Part shown: positions 1 through 9,745 of the stretch, one piece after another
How the letters are laid out: every line of letters begins with the position of its first letter
Position numbering within the stretch: position 1 is the first letter of the stretch
Assembly (NCBI GenBank): GCA_029747015.1
Contig: JAKOGI010000002.1
Span: forward strand, 3,935,001-3,999,000
Origin: Carnegiea gigantea
Taxonomy: Eukaryota; Streptophyta; Magnoliopsida; Caryophyllales; Cactaceae
Direction: 5' to 3'
Length of the DNA: 64,000 nucleotides
Made by a program: the position numbers and the translations under genes
The notes under the pieces: generated by a model
Told to the model about the DNA's origin: nothing
What the model saw: only the letters and a program-made list of their open reading frames with translations
Database searches by the model: none

Positions 1-1737
1 AAAAAACCTTTGGAAAACACTGATTTCACTCTATGAGGTTAGTTCTCAATATGAAGGTGTTGCTCGTGTTCAACCTTTTAACCTCCTTAACATACCTCTA
101 TACGTTATAGTAGTGCTCCTTTATTAAACCATGCAACAATTTCATTGCTTTCTCCTTAGCTTTGTATGAAGTCCACTAAGGAATGATGGCCCCATGATGC
201 TTTTTCATTTGTTCTATCATGTCCTTGGAAAGCCAGTTAGGTTGCTCTTCGAATTTCATGAGGTAATGCTTTGCATTCCAATACTTTAACTACCTGTTTT
301 TGATAATGTTTCTTGTGCATCTGTTTTTGTCATGTACAATTCTCATAACCCAAGCTTTTATACCCTCATCCTATGAACATTACACCTTTAAGTTGCATCC
401 ATCTTTGCAAACTAGGCCAACCCTTTCTCTTTTTGAGTTATGTACACCTATTCTAAGGTCAAAAGTCATACTAACAATTACATTATTAAACTTTTGTGTA
501 GTTCCAAAAGTCATACTAACATTCCACTTCAATTTTTTGAATTCAGTATGCTCATCGACCTCAAAAGTTCGATCTTCCTGCTTAATAGCCGAAGCACATC
601 ATCATCAGCAGGCTTTCCTCTAGTCTCCATTTCTTCTTTAGAATGTTCATACTAACTTGAGAACCATATATGCTTTTCTATTTGATCATTGAAAACTATT
701 GCTACTACAATTGCATAATTACCTTAATCAACTTACTTCTATCTCCTAAAGTCAATGATCCCTGCCATGATAGTTTCCTACTTATCGTCGCTGGTATTAA
801 TATCTTCAAAGTCAGTTTCTCTTTCATTGTCAACATCAATTTCGGTGAAGCCAACTTTCATCTCCCCTTTTGATTTTGAAGATGAAGCTTCTTAATTATG
901 CCTTCCACTTATCATCTCTTCAGGTTCAGCTTTAGTATCAGCTTTAGGTTTATACTCACTGTAACCTGAACTGTCACTATAGCTGCTTTCACCAACCAAC
1001 TTCTTCTAAGGAATCGACGAATCAGATTTTAGGTATTCCTAATTCATTCATTGTTCACTACTACAACAGAGGCCTTATTATCCATGCGAGTAATGGTTAT
1101 TAGGAGAGAGGATGGGGGAGAGGCTGCAGAAGTTGGTCTAGGGAGAAAGGCACCCTTTTTATAGAGAATTTGTTTGAGGCTCAATTGGTGCAGGTTAGAT
1201 AGGCAAACTTATGTGTTTGGGCTTGTGTTTTCTCTCTTGAGATAGGTGATGTTCTTGGGATATGTTTCACTTTAAATCCTTTAAATTTTTTAGATCCCAA
1301 AGACAAGGCCACACATGGTCCATCCTATGCAGAGGAATCTAGGATAGAACATTCAGCCCTGTTATGAGGATCCACATTTGACTGTTTTGTTTCAATACAT
1401 CGGCAAGGTAAAGCTAGAACATTAGGAATTATATTAGCAACATCCACCTCATATACTAAGTAAACCACTAATTTTCTCTCCAATCTAGCCACAACAGCCA
1501 CATTCTAGTGACTCTATATCATTGTGATGTGCCCTTGACCCATCTCTCAAACTCATACCAGCTCCTTCACGTTTGCAAACCCAACATCCTTAGCAATTTC
1601 TAGTATCTTAAATTTTGAAACCTTATCTTTGTTCACAAGATGAATCTTTATCGCTCCACCCCTACACATTCTAAGTCCTTACCATCCACAAATGCCCCTT
1701 CATGATGCATCTCTATTGTTATGAAATCATCAGCCAT
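1..1737 (-). pseudogene. MULE transposase, N-terminal part, decayed and cut by window edge
   Basis: Read on the minus strand, a start codon at 1737-1735 opens with MADDFITIEMHHEGAF, followed in shifted frames by residues such as KIHLVNKDKVSKFKILEIAKDVGFA. This resembles the PB1-like N-terminal domain of plant Mutator-like transposons. Around 780-980 the minus strand encodes an acidic, serine-rich linker. At 1-270 it encodes a segment with the pattern MKFEEQPNWLSKDMIEQ and YKAKEKAMKLLHGLIKEHYY, typical of the MuDR region just before the transposase catalytic core. Several stops and frameshifts interrupt it, so it is not functional. The DDE core and SWIM zinc finger would lie to the left of the window. 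The family call is from recognised sequence patterns; terminal inverted repeats were not identified. Confidence 0.72.
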
Positions 1738-2157
1738 TTCGCACTTACGCTACTCAAAGCACAACAAATATACCAAAAAGTGCTTGCATTGCACACTTAA
1801 ATTTATAGATATTTCTCTAGAATAATTACTCGCATTTGAACCCTATTTAACAATAACAATAAGTAATTACACACATCTGACTAACTTCGTAATGAATTTT
1901 TCTCTACATTTAACTAGACAACAACTATAATAAACAAGCTACAATAACAAAGAATTATATAAAGTTAAACACCTCCAAGTTTTAGAACTTACCTTTCTCA
2001 ACTTCAAACTGCCAACTACAACCTTGCCTCCCCTGAGCCTTTTTCTCCAACTTCACTGGTCTCCACCAAAAATTACACAGAAATTCCAATTTCAACATGT
2101 GCAAATGAACAATTAGGGTTTTTTTTTTCTGAAACTTTTCACCTTCAATGTTTGCTC

Positions 2158-2209
<52 letters not shown>

Positions 2210-3119
2210 TGTGTGTGTGTGTGTGTGTGTGTTAAGAGTTGGGAGAGAGAGGCAATAACCGATTTTTACAATTAGTTGCTTTTTCTTTTATGTTCACTTC
2301 CTATTCAAACAATAATAGTTTATAGACTCATTAAAGGGGGATGGGAGGGTAGGGGGTGACATGGAAAAACTGAGGTATACAATTTAAACGGGTTAACATT
2401 GAACATTGTACAAAAGCTGGCCGAGCGAGATTTTTTTTAAAAAATAATTTCCAAAAATATCTACATTAGCTTTAGCCACCACCATGTCAGGCTTCCGTCG
2501 AGTCAAACTCGATGGTAGTATACTAGAAAATCACCCGTAAAATACAGCCTACTATAAGCTATTTTTTAAGTTCAGCTCACTACTTTCCAGACCCTCAAAG
2601 TTGGAATTATTAAATTTCAAAAATTAAAAAAATATGATGCACGTTATATATGTAATTTTTTTTGGGTGGTATAGTGATAGTGTGATATTGCATCCGCAAA
2701 TCGTGGAGTTGTTTTAATTCTAAGGTACATACCTATATACCATACTTAGGTATATACCTATGTAAGAGGTATCATATAATTGGGCCAGACCCTATTTCAT
2801 TTTCCTCAACCCAACAAGCATTTTCGTAATTTATCAGCCCAACTAATTAGAAAAGGATACATTGTAGCAAACAAAAGATACCCTTCACATAAGAAAAAAA
2901 TATATTATAGACAAGAAAAGATATATTGCAAAAAACAAAGGGTATAATGCAGGAAGAAAAATGTAACAGAAAAGATACACTACTGCAGAAAAAAAAGACA
3001 CACTACAATATATCAAGTGTGCATTCACTACACAACTTTAGGTTGTATATCATATTAGATACATACGTGTGTATCTAAGAATTTTCTGTGGAGTCGAGAG
3101 TTTTCTTTTTGACTGACTG
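1738..3119. other. Gene-free stretch with microsatellite and A-rich degenerate repeat
   Basis: No coding signal is visible. It contains a GA/GT microsatellite (2161-2232). From about 2850 to 3010 there is a loosely repeated A-rich motif of the form AAAAGATACAYTRCAG. The right end of the MULE probably lies here, but its terminal repeat could not be located. Confidence 0.5.
2161..2232. repeat. Compound microsatellite (GA)n(GT)n
   Basis: About 22 GA units pass directly into about 13 GT units without interruption. This is a perfect compound dinucleotide repeat of the kind used as a length-polymorphic marker. Confidence 0.97.
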
Positions 3120-3345
3120 AATTTATTTTTTCTTTTTGCCACGGCCTCTGCCCCCCCTTCAGTTTCTCGACCCAGCCCCAGAGGCATTGTTTATTCCAAA
3201 CACAGCTCAAGCAGAAAGTGGGCCAGAATCCTAGCCATCCGCTCCCCCAGCTCCATCGACTCTCACCGTGCCTCGTCCTTGTCCTTGTCCTTCGAGGCCT
3301 ACCACCAACGTGCCGCCTCCGACGGCTGACCCGTCCCCAGTCCAG
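3120..3345 (+). other. GC-rich island, candidate untranslated first exon or promoter
   Basis: This stretch is rich in C and CpG, in sharp contrast with the AT-rich DNA around it. It contains a TGGGCC motif (site II type) near 3220 and a short CTTGTC repeat near 3283-3300. One frame is open from about 3139 to the stop near 3328 but has no recognised domain. Downstream it changes abruptly into T-rich sequence beginning with GTGATTGTATGC, which looks like a plant first intron. I infer that it could be an old 5' untranslated exon or promoter of the mS23 gene, now separated by the chromovirus insertion. It could equally be an unrelated captured fragment. Confidence 0.3.
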
Positions 3346-3487
3346 ATCTGTGATTGTATGCTTAGTACTTTCGTTTGTTGTTTAATGCTTTAATTTGTAG
3401 ATTAATTTGCTTCTAGTAGTTTAATTTGTGAGTTTAATTTGCCAATTTCATCTAGAGTAGTTTAACCTAATTGCTGGTTAGATGATG

Positions 3488-3788
3488 TGATACAGGCAAG
3501 AAGAGTAGAGGCAGTTGCCAAGCACGTGAAGATGTTATAACCGAGAAATAAGCAGTTAGTTAGCTGACTGTTAAGGGGGTCCACAGTTGTTAAGTTGTTT
3601 CTTTGATTGTATTGCTGTTATAAAGAGAGAGGAAGGGGATTGTAAGAAATCATCAATGAATGAAATCTTCTGAATTTTCCCTCTCATTCTTCTCTGAATC
3701 TCTTTCTCTCTCTCCACTGATCTGCCAACCCAGCTCTATTCTCTACTTTTTCTCTTCTCCGAGGCAATTCCCTCTGGGAGAGTTAACA
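3488..3788 (+). repeat. 5' LTR of the chromovirus
   Basis: It begins TGATACAGGC and ends GAGTTAACA. It contains a TATA-like TTATAAAG at 3618-3625 followed by a purine-rich GAGAGAGGAAGGGG stretch, a plausible core promoter. Confidence 0.93.
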
Positions 3789-3791
3789 AAT

Positions 3792-3803
3792 TAGTATCAG
3801 AGC
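3792..3803 (+). promoter_or_regulatory. Primer-binding site of the chromovirus
   Basis: The sequence TAGTATCAGAGC lies 3 bases after the 5' LTR. It differs by one base from TGGTATCAGAGC, the usual initiator tRNA-Met complement in plant LTR elements. Confidence 0.85.
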
Positions 3804-3969
3804 AAGTCCTGGAACCCTGAATTTTTTTCACATTGATCGAGTGGCTAATATTTCCAATCGATCCAGCCCACAATACACATAACACAAATATCCTTCCACT
3901 CGATTGTTGAATTGTACCTTCAACAATCCATCAATCTCATCTCCAGGAACTATTTCAAAACTAAAATCC

Positions 3970-4792
3970 ATGGCTATTTCAGATAATACCAGATCGAATG
4001 ATAGCCACAGATGGGAAGAGCAGTATCAACAGATGCAGCAATCAATGACGACATTTCAAGAACAACAAGGAAGGGTGAATGACCAGCTGAGGGAGCTTAG
4101 TACTGGACTAAGCAGACAGGTCCTACAGATAGCCAACAACAACTCTGCAACAGGAAGTGGATCATCTAGAGGTAATAACCAAAATTCTCTTTCAAGATTA
4201 TCGAAGATTGATTTCCCTAAGTTTGGAGGGGAAAATGTACAAGGATAGGCTTACAAATATGAGCAGTTTTTTTGAAGTAGATAGCACCTCTGACAATATG
4301 AAGGTAAAAATAGCTGCCACACATTTAAATGGGAAAACATTGCTGTGGCACCAGTCTTTTGTGAAAAATAGGGAAGAATGGCCAGAATGGGAGCAATATA
4401 AAAGAGCCATTGTAACTAGGTTTGGGGCAGGGGCTTTTGATGATCCCTTGGCTGATTTAATGAAGTTGAAGCAGATTGGTATAGTGGAGCAGTATCAGGA
4501 GCATTTTGATGCATTATTAAATAGAGTTGATTTTGCGGTAAATCATGCTATTAGTTGTTTTTTGAGTGGACTGAATAACGAAATCCAGACAACAGTCAGA
4601 ATGTTCAAACCTCAAACATTGCATGATGTCTATTGCTTGGCTAAATTGCAAGAGGCAACTCTGACCTCTATTACAAGAAGGACCAAACCAATATTGGAAA
4701 CACCTCCATCATTTATGAGAAATGTGGGGACACGTACTAGGGGCTCACAACCTTATAATTGTGGTTCCTCTAGAACTAATGCTCCTGCTTAG
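3970..4792 (+). pseudogene. Chromovirus gag (broken)
   Basis: The likely start is ATG 3970 (MAISDNT), followed by a glutamine-rich coiled segment and the motif KIDFPKFGGENVQG. A TAG at 4246-4248 stands where family members have tryptophan, and a run of seven T at 4267-4273 then shifts the frame. The second half, in the new frame, is a clear retrotransposon gag domain with WHQSFVKNREEWPEWEQYK and the spacing GAGAFDDPLADLMKLKQIG. A further TAG at 4790-4792 sits at an expected glutamine. The zinc-knuckle-like sequence FCDEKFHPGHKCK lies downstream near 4920-4955. It would have formed the capsid of the virus-like particle. Confidence 0.88.
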
Positions 4793-4880
4793 TCATCCAC
4801 AAGAAACAATTCATTTCAGAACTCTACTTTTGTTACATCTCGACCTAGATCTAGAGGAAGACTCTTAAGTCCCAAGGAGA

Positions 4881-7800
4881 TTGAGGAAAAGAGAGCCAAG
4901 AATATTTGTTTTTTTTTGTGATGAGAAATTCCATCCAGGCCATAAGTGCAAGGCTCAAGCTTATAGGCTTGAGATAATAGAGGATTTAGATGATAAAGAA
5001 AGTAAGGAAGAGGAGCAGCTAGAGGAAGAACAGGAGGAGCTAGACGAGGAGACACCTCAGATATCTCTGCAGGCACTGGCTGGAATAAATGCTTACTAGA
5101 CCATGAGGTTAGTAGGCAAAACAGGAAAGCACACCCTACAAATTTTAGTGGATTCAGGGAGTACACATAATATTTTGGACATAGATGTAGCAAAAAGATT
5201 GCACTGTTAGCTAAAAAGGGTTCCCCAAATGCTAGTGACAGTGGCTGATGGTAACAAGCTTACCTGTGATGCAGTATGTAAGGGATTTACTTGGAGATTA
5301 CATGGGGAAGAACACAAGGCAGATATGATAGTGGTGGCCCTGGGTAGTTATGAAATGATTTTGGGTGTACAATGGCTTACTACGCTGGGACCCATTTTAT
5401 GGGATTTTGAGAAACTCAGGATGGAGTTTAAATATGATGGGAAGAAACAGGTACTTAGAGGATCCAACAAAACTGCTGTAGAGTGGATGGATTACAAGGG
5501 GTTAAAAAGGAAGATAGTCAGGTGTGCACAAATTTTTGCTGTGCAAGTACATCCTGTAACACAACCATCTATTACCTCAGAGGAGATCAACCCCATTTTT
5601 TCTAAGCTGTTGATTAAGTATCAAGATATTTTTGAGGAACCCAAGCAGCTTCCTCCACATAGGGTCCATGATCATAAAATCATTTTGAAGGAAGGCACTC
5701 ATCTTGTGAATGTGAAACCATATAGGTACCCTGCTCTGCAGAAGGATATCATTGAGAAAATAATAGGAGAAATGTTAGAAGCTGGGGTAGTAAGGCCCTC
5801 ACAAAGCCCATATTCATCTCCTATTATTTTAGTTAAGAAAAAAGATGGTTCACGGCGACTATGTGTTAATTATAGACAGTTAAACAAACACACTGTCATG
5901 GATAAGTTTCCCATTCCAGTGATTGAGGAACTTCTGGATGAACTACATGGTGCTGAGTTTTTTTCAAAAATAGACCTCAGGTTTGGCTACTGCCAAGTGA
6001 GGATGAACCTAGCTGACATAGCTAAAATGGCTTTCAGAACCCATGAGGGGCATTATGAGTTTATGGTCATGCCCTTTGAGTTAACAAATGCTCCATCAAC
6101 TTTTCAAGCATTAATGAACCATGTCTTCAAATAGTATCTAAGGAAATTTATTCTTGTCTTTTTTGATGACATTCTTATCTACAGCAGGACTCAGCAGCAA
6201 CATTTAACTCAATTAAAGCTAACCTTGGATACCTTGAGACAACACTCACTGTTTGCAAAAATGAGTAAGTGTGTGTTTGGGGCACGGCAAGTGAAATATT
6301 TAGGGCACATCATTTCAGCTCGTGGTGTTTCTACAGAGCCTGGGAAGATTAGGGTGATGATAGAATGGCCAGTTCCTTCTACTGTTAAACAACTGAGAGG
6401 ATTTTTGGGACTCGCAGGATACTATAGGAGGTTTATTAAGTATTATGGCTTAATTAGCAAACCACTTACAGAACTCCTGAAGAAAAATGCATTCAAATGG
6501 AGTGAGCAAGCTTAGGAAGCTTTTGACAAACTCAAAGCTGCAATGGTTTCAGCACCAGTTTTGGCTTTACCTGATTTTTCATTACCTTTTACCATCGAGA
6601 CTGATGCCTTAGGGGTTGGAATTGGGGCTATTTTGGCACAGCAAGGCCACCCTATAGCTTATCTTAGTAAAGCCTTAGCCCTAAAACACCAAGCACTTTT
6701 AGCTTATGAAAAGGAACTCTTGGCTGTGGTGTTGGCCGTGGAGAAATGGAGACCTCATCTCCTGGGTCGCCATTTTGTTATCAAAACTGATCATTTCAGT
6801 CTAAAATACTTAAGAGAGCAGAAGATTACAACCCCTTTTCAGAGCAAATGGCTTCCCAAATTGATGGGATTTGACTATGAAGTTGTCTACAGAAAAGGTA
6901 AGGAAAATATGGCTGTTGACAGCCTATCTAGGGTCCCCAGCAGTCACTTGCTCTTCATGCACTTGAGTACCATTGATACTGATCTGATGGACAAAATTAA
7001 AGTGACTTGGCAACAGGACTCAAACCTACAAGCATTGATTCAATCATTACAAGCTGGGAACTCCCACCCTAAATATACTTGGCAGCAAAACATGCTTCAA
7101 AGAAATGGCAAATTGGTAGTGGGAAGTGATTTTGTGTTGCAGCAGCATATTTCAAATTGTTCCATGATTCCCCTTTGGGAGGACATTTAGGAGCTATAGT
7201 TACTGCAAAGAAGCTGGCCAGCATGTTCTACTGGAAACATATGAGAAAAGATGTCAGGAATTATGTTAGGAATTGTGCTATTTGCTAAAGGTGCAAACCA
7301 TTGCTGCATTCCCCTGCTGGGACACTACAACCTCTCCCTATTCCAGAGGCAGTTTGGGTAAATATCTCATTGGATTTTGTGGAGGGGCTTCCCAAGTCTA
7401 GAGGCAAGGATACTATTTTGGTCATTGTTAATAGACTTAGCAAGTACGCCCATTTTTTGGCTCTTTCTCGCCCTTTCACAGCAGCTGAGGTGGCCCAAGT
7501 CTACTTTGAACAAGTTTTCAAGTTGCATGGGATTCCCAAGACCATTGTTAGTGATAGAGACAAGATTTTTATCAGCAACTTCTGGATAGAACTTTTCAGA
7601 TTCCAGCAAGTAGCCCTTCACAAATCCACAGCTTACCATCCACAGACTGATGGTCAAACCGAAGTGGTTAACAGATGCTTGGACGGATATTTGCGATGTA
7701 TGACAGGGGAAAAACCATTGGAATAGGTTTTATGGCTACCTTTGGCTGAATGGTGGTATAACACCAACTGGTACTCTGCCATTGGTGTCACTCCATATGA

Positions 7801-8407
7801 GGTGATTTATGATCAGCCTCCTTCTTTGCATATACCCTATGTATCTGGGGATTGCAAGGTGGCAGCAGTCGACAGAAGCCTCAAGGCTCAGGAAGAGTGT
7901 ATTGCAATACTCAAATTCCATCTTTCAAAGGCTCAACAGATGATGAAAAATCAGGCTGATAAGCACAGATCAGAGAAACAGTTTGCCATTGGAGATTTTG
8001 TGTATGTCAAACTGCAACCATATCGCCAACATTCTGTGGCTCAAAGGATTTGTCATAAACTTGCCCCTAAGTATTTTGGACCTTTTCCCATCATAGCCAA
8101 AGTGGGAGCCATGGCTTACAAGCTTCAGTTACCACCTACCTCAAAAATTCACCCCGTCTTTCATATCTCCCAGCTAAGACTACATAGTGGGCAACGACCA
8201 TCACAACCCACACTACCTGATATTGATGATAAAGGATTATTAGCTGCTGAACCCATTGCTGTGCTGGACAGGAGGTTGGGCAAGTAGGGTCACAAGGCTG
8301 TTGTCTATGTTCTTGTTCAGTGGTACACGGGGTCCAAAGAGGATGCAACATGGGAGCTTTACTCAGATATTGAGCGAAAATTTCCTCATTTTAATTTGGC
8401 AGCTTGA
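4881..8407 (+). pseudogene. Chromovirus pol: protease, RT, RNase H, integrase, chromodomain-like tail (broken)
   Basis: Domains in order are as follows. Aspartic protease has LVDSGSTHNI near 5147-5176. Reverse transcriptase (about 5640-6210) contains SKIDLRFGYCQVRM and the catalytic VFFDDILIYS. RNase H (about 6540-6930) contains ETDALGVGIGAIL. Integrase has a zinc-binding region near 7180-7300 and a core (7301-7726) with [21 protein letters not shown] and [10 protein letters not shown]. The tail contains KIHPVFHISQLRLH and, to 8407, YVLVQW...EDATWELY, which resembles a chromodomain. Stops at 6132, 6513, 7286, 7724 and 8285, and frameshifts near 5099, 5205 and 7150, break it. It copied and inserted the element when intact. 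Confidence 0.92.
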
Positions 8408-8420
8408 GGGCAAGCTGTTG

Positions 8421-8431
8421 AAATGGGGGGG
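8421..8431 (+). promoter_or_regulatory. Polypurine tract of the chromovirus
   Basis: The sequence AAATGGGGGGG lies just upstream of the 3' LTR, where plus-strand DNA synthesis is primed in LTR elements. Five bases separate it from the LTR start. Confidence 0.75.
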
Positions 8432-8436
8432 CATCT

Positions 8437-8736
8437 TGATACAGGCAAGAAGAGTAGAGGCAGCTGCCAAGCACGTGAAGATGTTATAACCGGGAAATAA
8501 GTAGTTAGTTAGCTGGTTGTTAAGGGGTCCACGGTTGTTAAGTTGTTCCTTTGATTGTATTGCTATTATAAAGAGAGAGGAAGGGGATTATAAGAAATCA
8601 TCAATGAATGAAATCTTCTGCATTTTCCCTCTCATTCTTCTCTGAATCTCTTTCTCTCACTCCACTGAGCTGCCAACCCAGCTCTATTCTCTACTTTTTC
8701 TCTTCTCCGAGGCAATTCCCCCTGGGAGAGTTAACA
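8437..8736 (+). repeat. 3' LTR of the chromovirus
   Basis: It matches the 5' LTR along its full length, with about 13 substitutions and one missing G. It ends TTAACA at 8736 and is followed by the target duplication TGATG. Its TATA-like TTATAAAG is at 8566-8573, in the same direction as the mS23 gene that starts about 1.0 kb downstream. Confidence 0.93.
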
Positions 8737-8741
8737 TGATG

Positions 8742-9640
8742 ATTGCGTATTTGCGTTTTGAGTCTAATTCATGAAATATTGACCATGCATATGAAATTGA
8801 GTTTGAGTTGGAGTTTAGTTGTTGGTTGGATGGTGATTGAATATTTAGTTGTTGGTTGGATGGTGATTGAATATTTTAGTTTGAGTTTGGTTTAATTCGT
8901 GAATTTAATCGCATTTCATTTCTAGACACTAATTGTGTATATGAAATAGAAGTCGAAACTTTCAAAAGACACTAATCCTAATTCTTGTTGTGGATCAATA
9001 TCCATAGATATTTCAAAAAGAAAGCTATGGAATCATCATTCCCTTCAAGTTCTAGATCCGAAAATGCTTCGATATGAGGTCTCATCGAGGACAATTAAGT
9101 TAGATATAATGTAATAATTATGCAATTTAGTTTTACGACTATTGTTTACTTTAATGTTGCGTGTACTATTACCCCCCCAAAAAAAATTCTGGATCTGGCA
9201 CAAAGTCTGTTTGATGTTGGATACTTGAATTGGGTTTCAATAGTTGATTACTTGCACTTGTCATCATGGATTGTGTTGAAATTGGCTTATATCTCATTTG
9301 GATTTGACTAGGTTGAATCGGGAATCTGGAGGTGAAGCTTCTGTGTTCAATTTGAGAATTTAGATACAATATCCTAGAAATGGGAGTTGAACTTGTTTAT
9401 GATTCAGAATACTAATGTAAATGGGAGTTGGATTTTGCAAATTTGGGAGTTTGTTGTAACTTTTATGTGAATCAGGAGAAGAACAATGGTTGGCCAAATA
9501 TGTTGAAATGAGTTTAATAATTCAATTATCCTTCTAATTAGTCTTAAATCAATTATTTTAACTAATTATTAATTATTTTTCAGTTTAAGATGGAAAAATA
9601 GATAGCTATGTAATAATTTTGACAAGTCTTAAATTTATGT
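8742..9640. other. Non-coding stretch upstream of mS23 with a 30 bp tandem repeat
   Basis: No gene is visible. It holds a two-copy 30 bp tandem repeat (8814-8875). A strong splice-acceptor-like sequence, TAATTATTTTTCAG, ends at 9583; it could close an intron in the 5' untranslated region. That use is inferred only. Confidence 0.45.
8814..8875. repeat. 30 bp tandem duplication
   Basis: Two essentially identical copies of a unit containing GTTGTTGGTTGGATGGTGAT lie head to tail with a period of 30 bp. A degenerate third copy (GCTGGTTAGATGATG then ATTG) is the very site the chromovirus entered, split between 3473-3487 and 8737-8745. Confidence 0.9.
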
Positions 9641-9676
9641 CACATGTTTCATAAAAGAATTAAACCTAATATGTTT

Positions 9677-9683
9677 AGGCCCA
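9677..9683. promoter_or_regulatory. Site II (TGGGCY-type) element upstream of mS23
   Basis: AGGCCCA, the reverse complement of TGGGCCT, lies 63 bp before the mS23 start codon, beside AAACCTAA (9662-9669), which is one base short of the telo-box AAACCCTAA. In plants, site II elements, often with telo-boxes, are typical of promoters of mitochondrial and ribosomal-protein genes. The motif is seen; its use here is inferred. Confidence 0.45.
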
Positions 9684-9745
9684 AATCTGAAGGTGACGAC
9701 GGAGGGGCCAAGCGAAGAACTGTGATAAACGAAGGACCCAAAGCC

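Larger units (their letters stand above)
3488..8736 (+). mobile_element. Ty3/Gypsy chromovirus, Reina-like, full-length, non-functional
   Basis: This is a 5249 bp LTR retrotransposon with both LTRs (301 and 300 bp, TG...CA). The perfect 5 bp target duplication TGATG lies at 3483-3487 and 8737-8741. It has a primer-binding site resembling initiator tRNA-Met and a polypurine tract. Gene order is gag, protease, reverse transcriptase, RNase H, integrase, chromodomain-like tail, which is the order of Ty3/Gypsy chromoviruses. The short LTRs and total length fit the Reina lineage; that lineage is inferred, not tested. Both gag and pol carry stops and frameshifts. By eye the LTRs differ at about 13 substitutions and one 1 bp indel, roughly 95-96% identity, so the insertion is neither brand new nor ancient. 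Confidence 0.93.

Noticed and set aside
3120..3345. Protein-coding exon in the GC-rich island
   Set aside because: The open frame has no initiator in context and no recognised domain; kept only as a candidate untranslated exon.
4816..5193. 125-residue minus-strand ORF
   Set aside because: It is the reverse shadow of the chromovirus gag-protease region.
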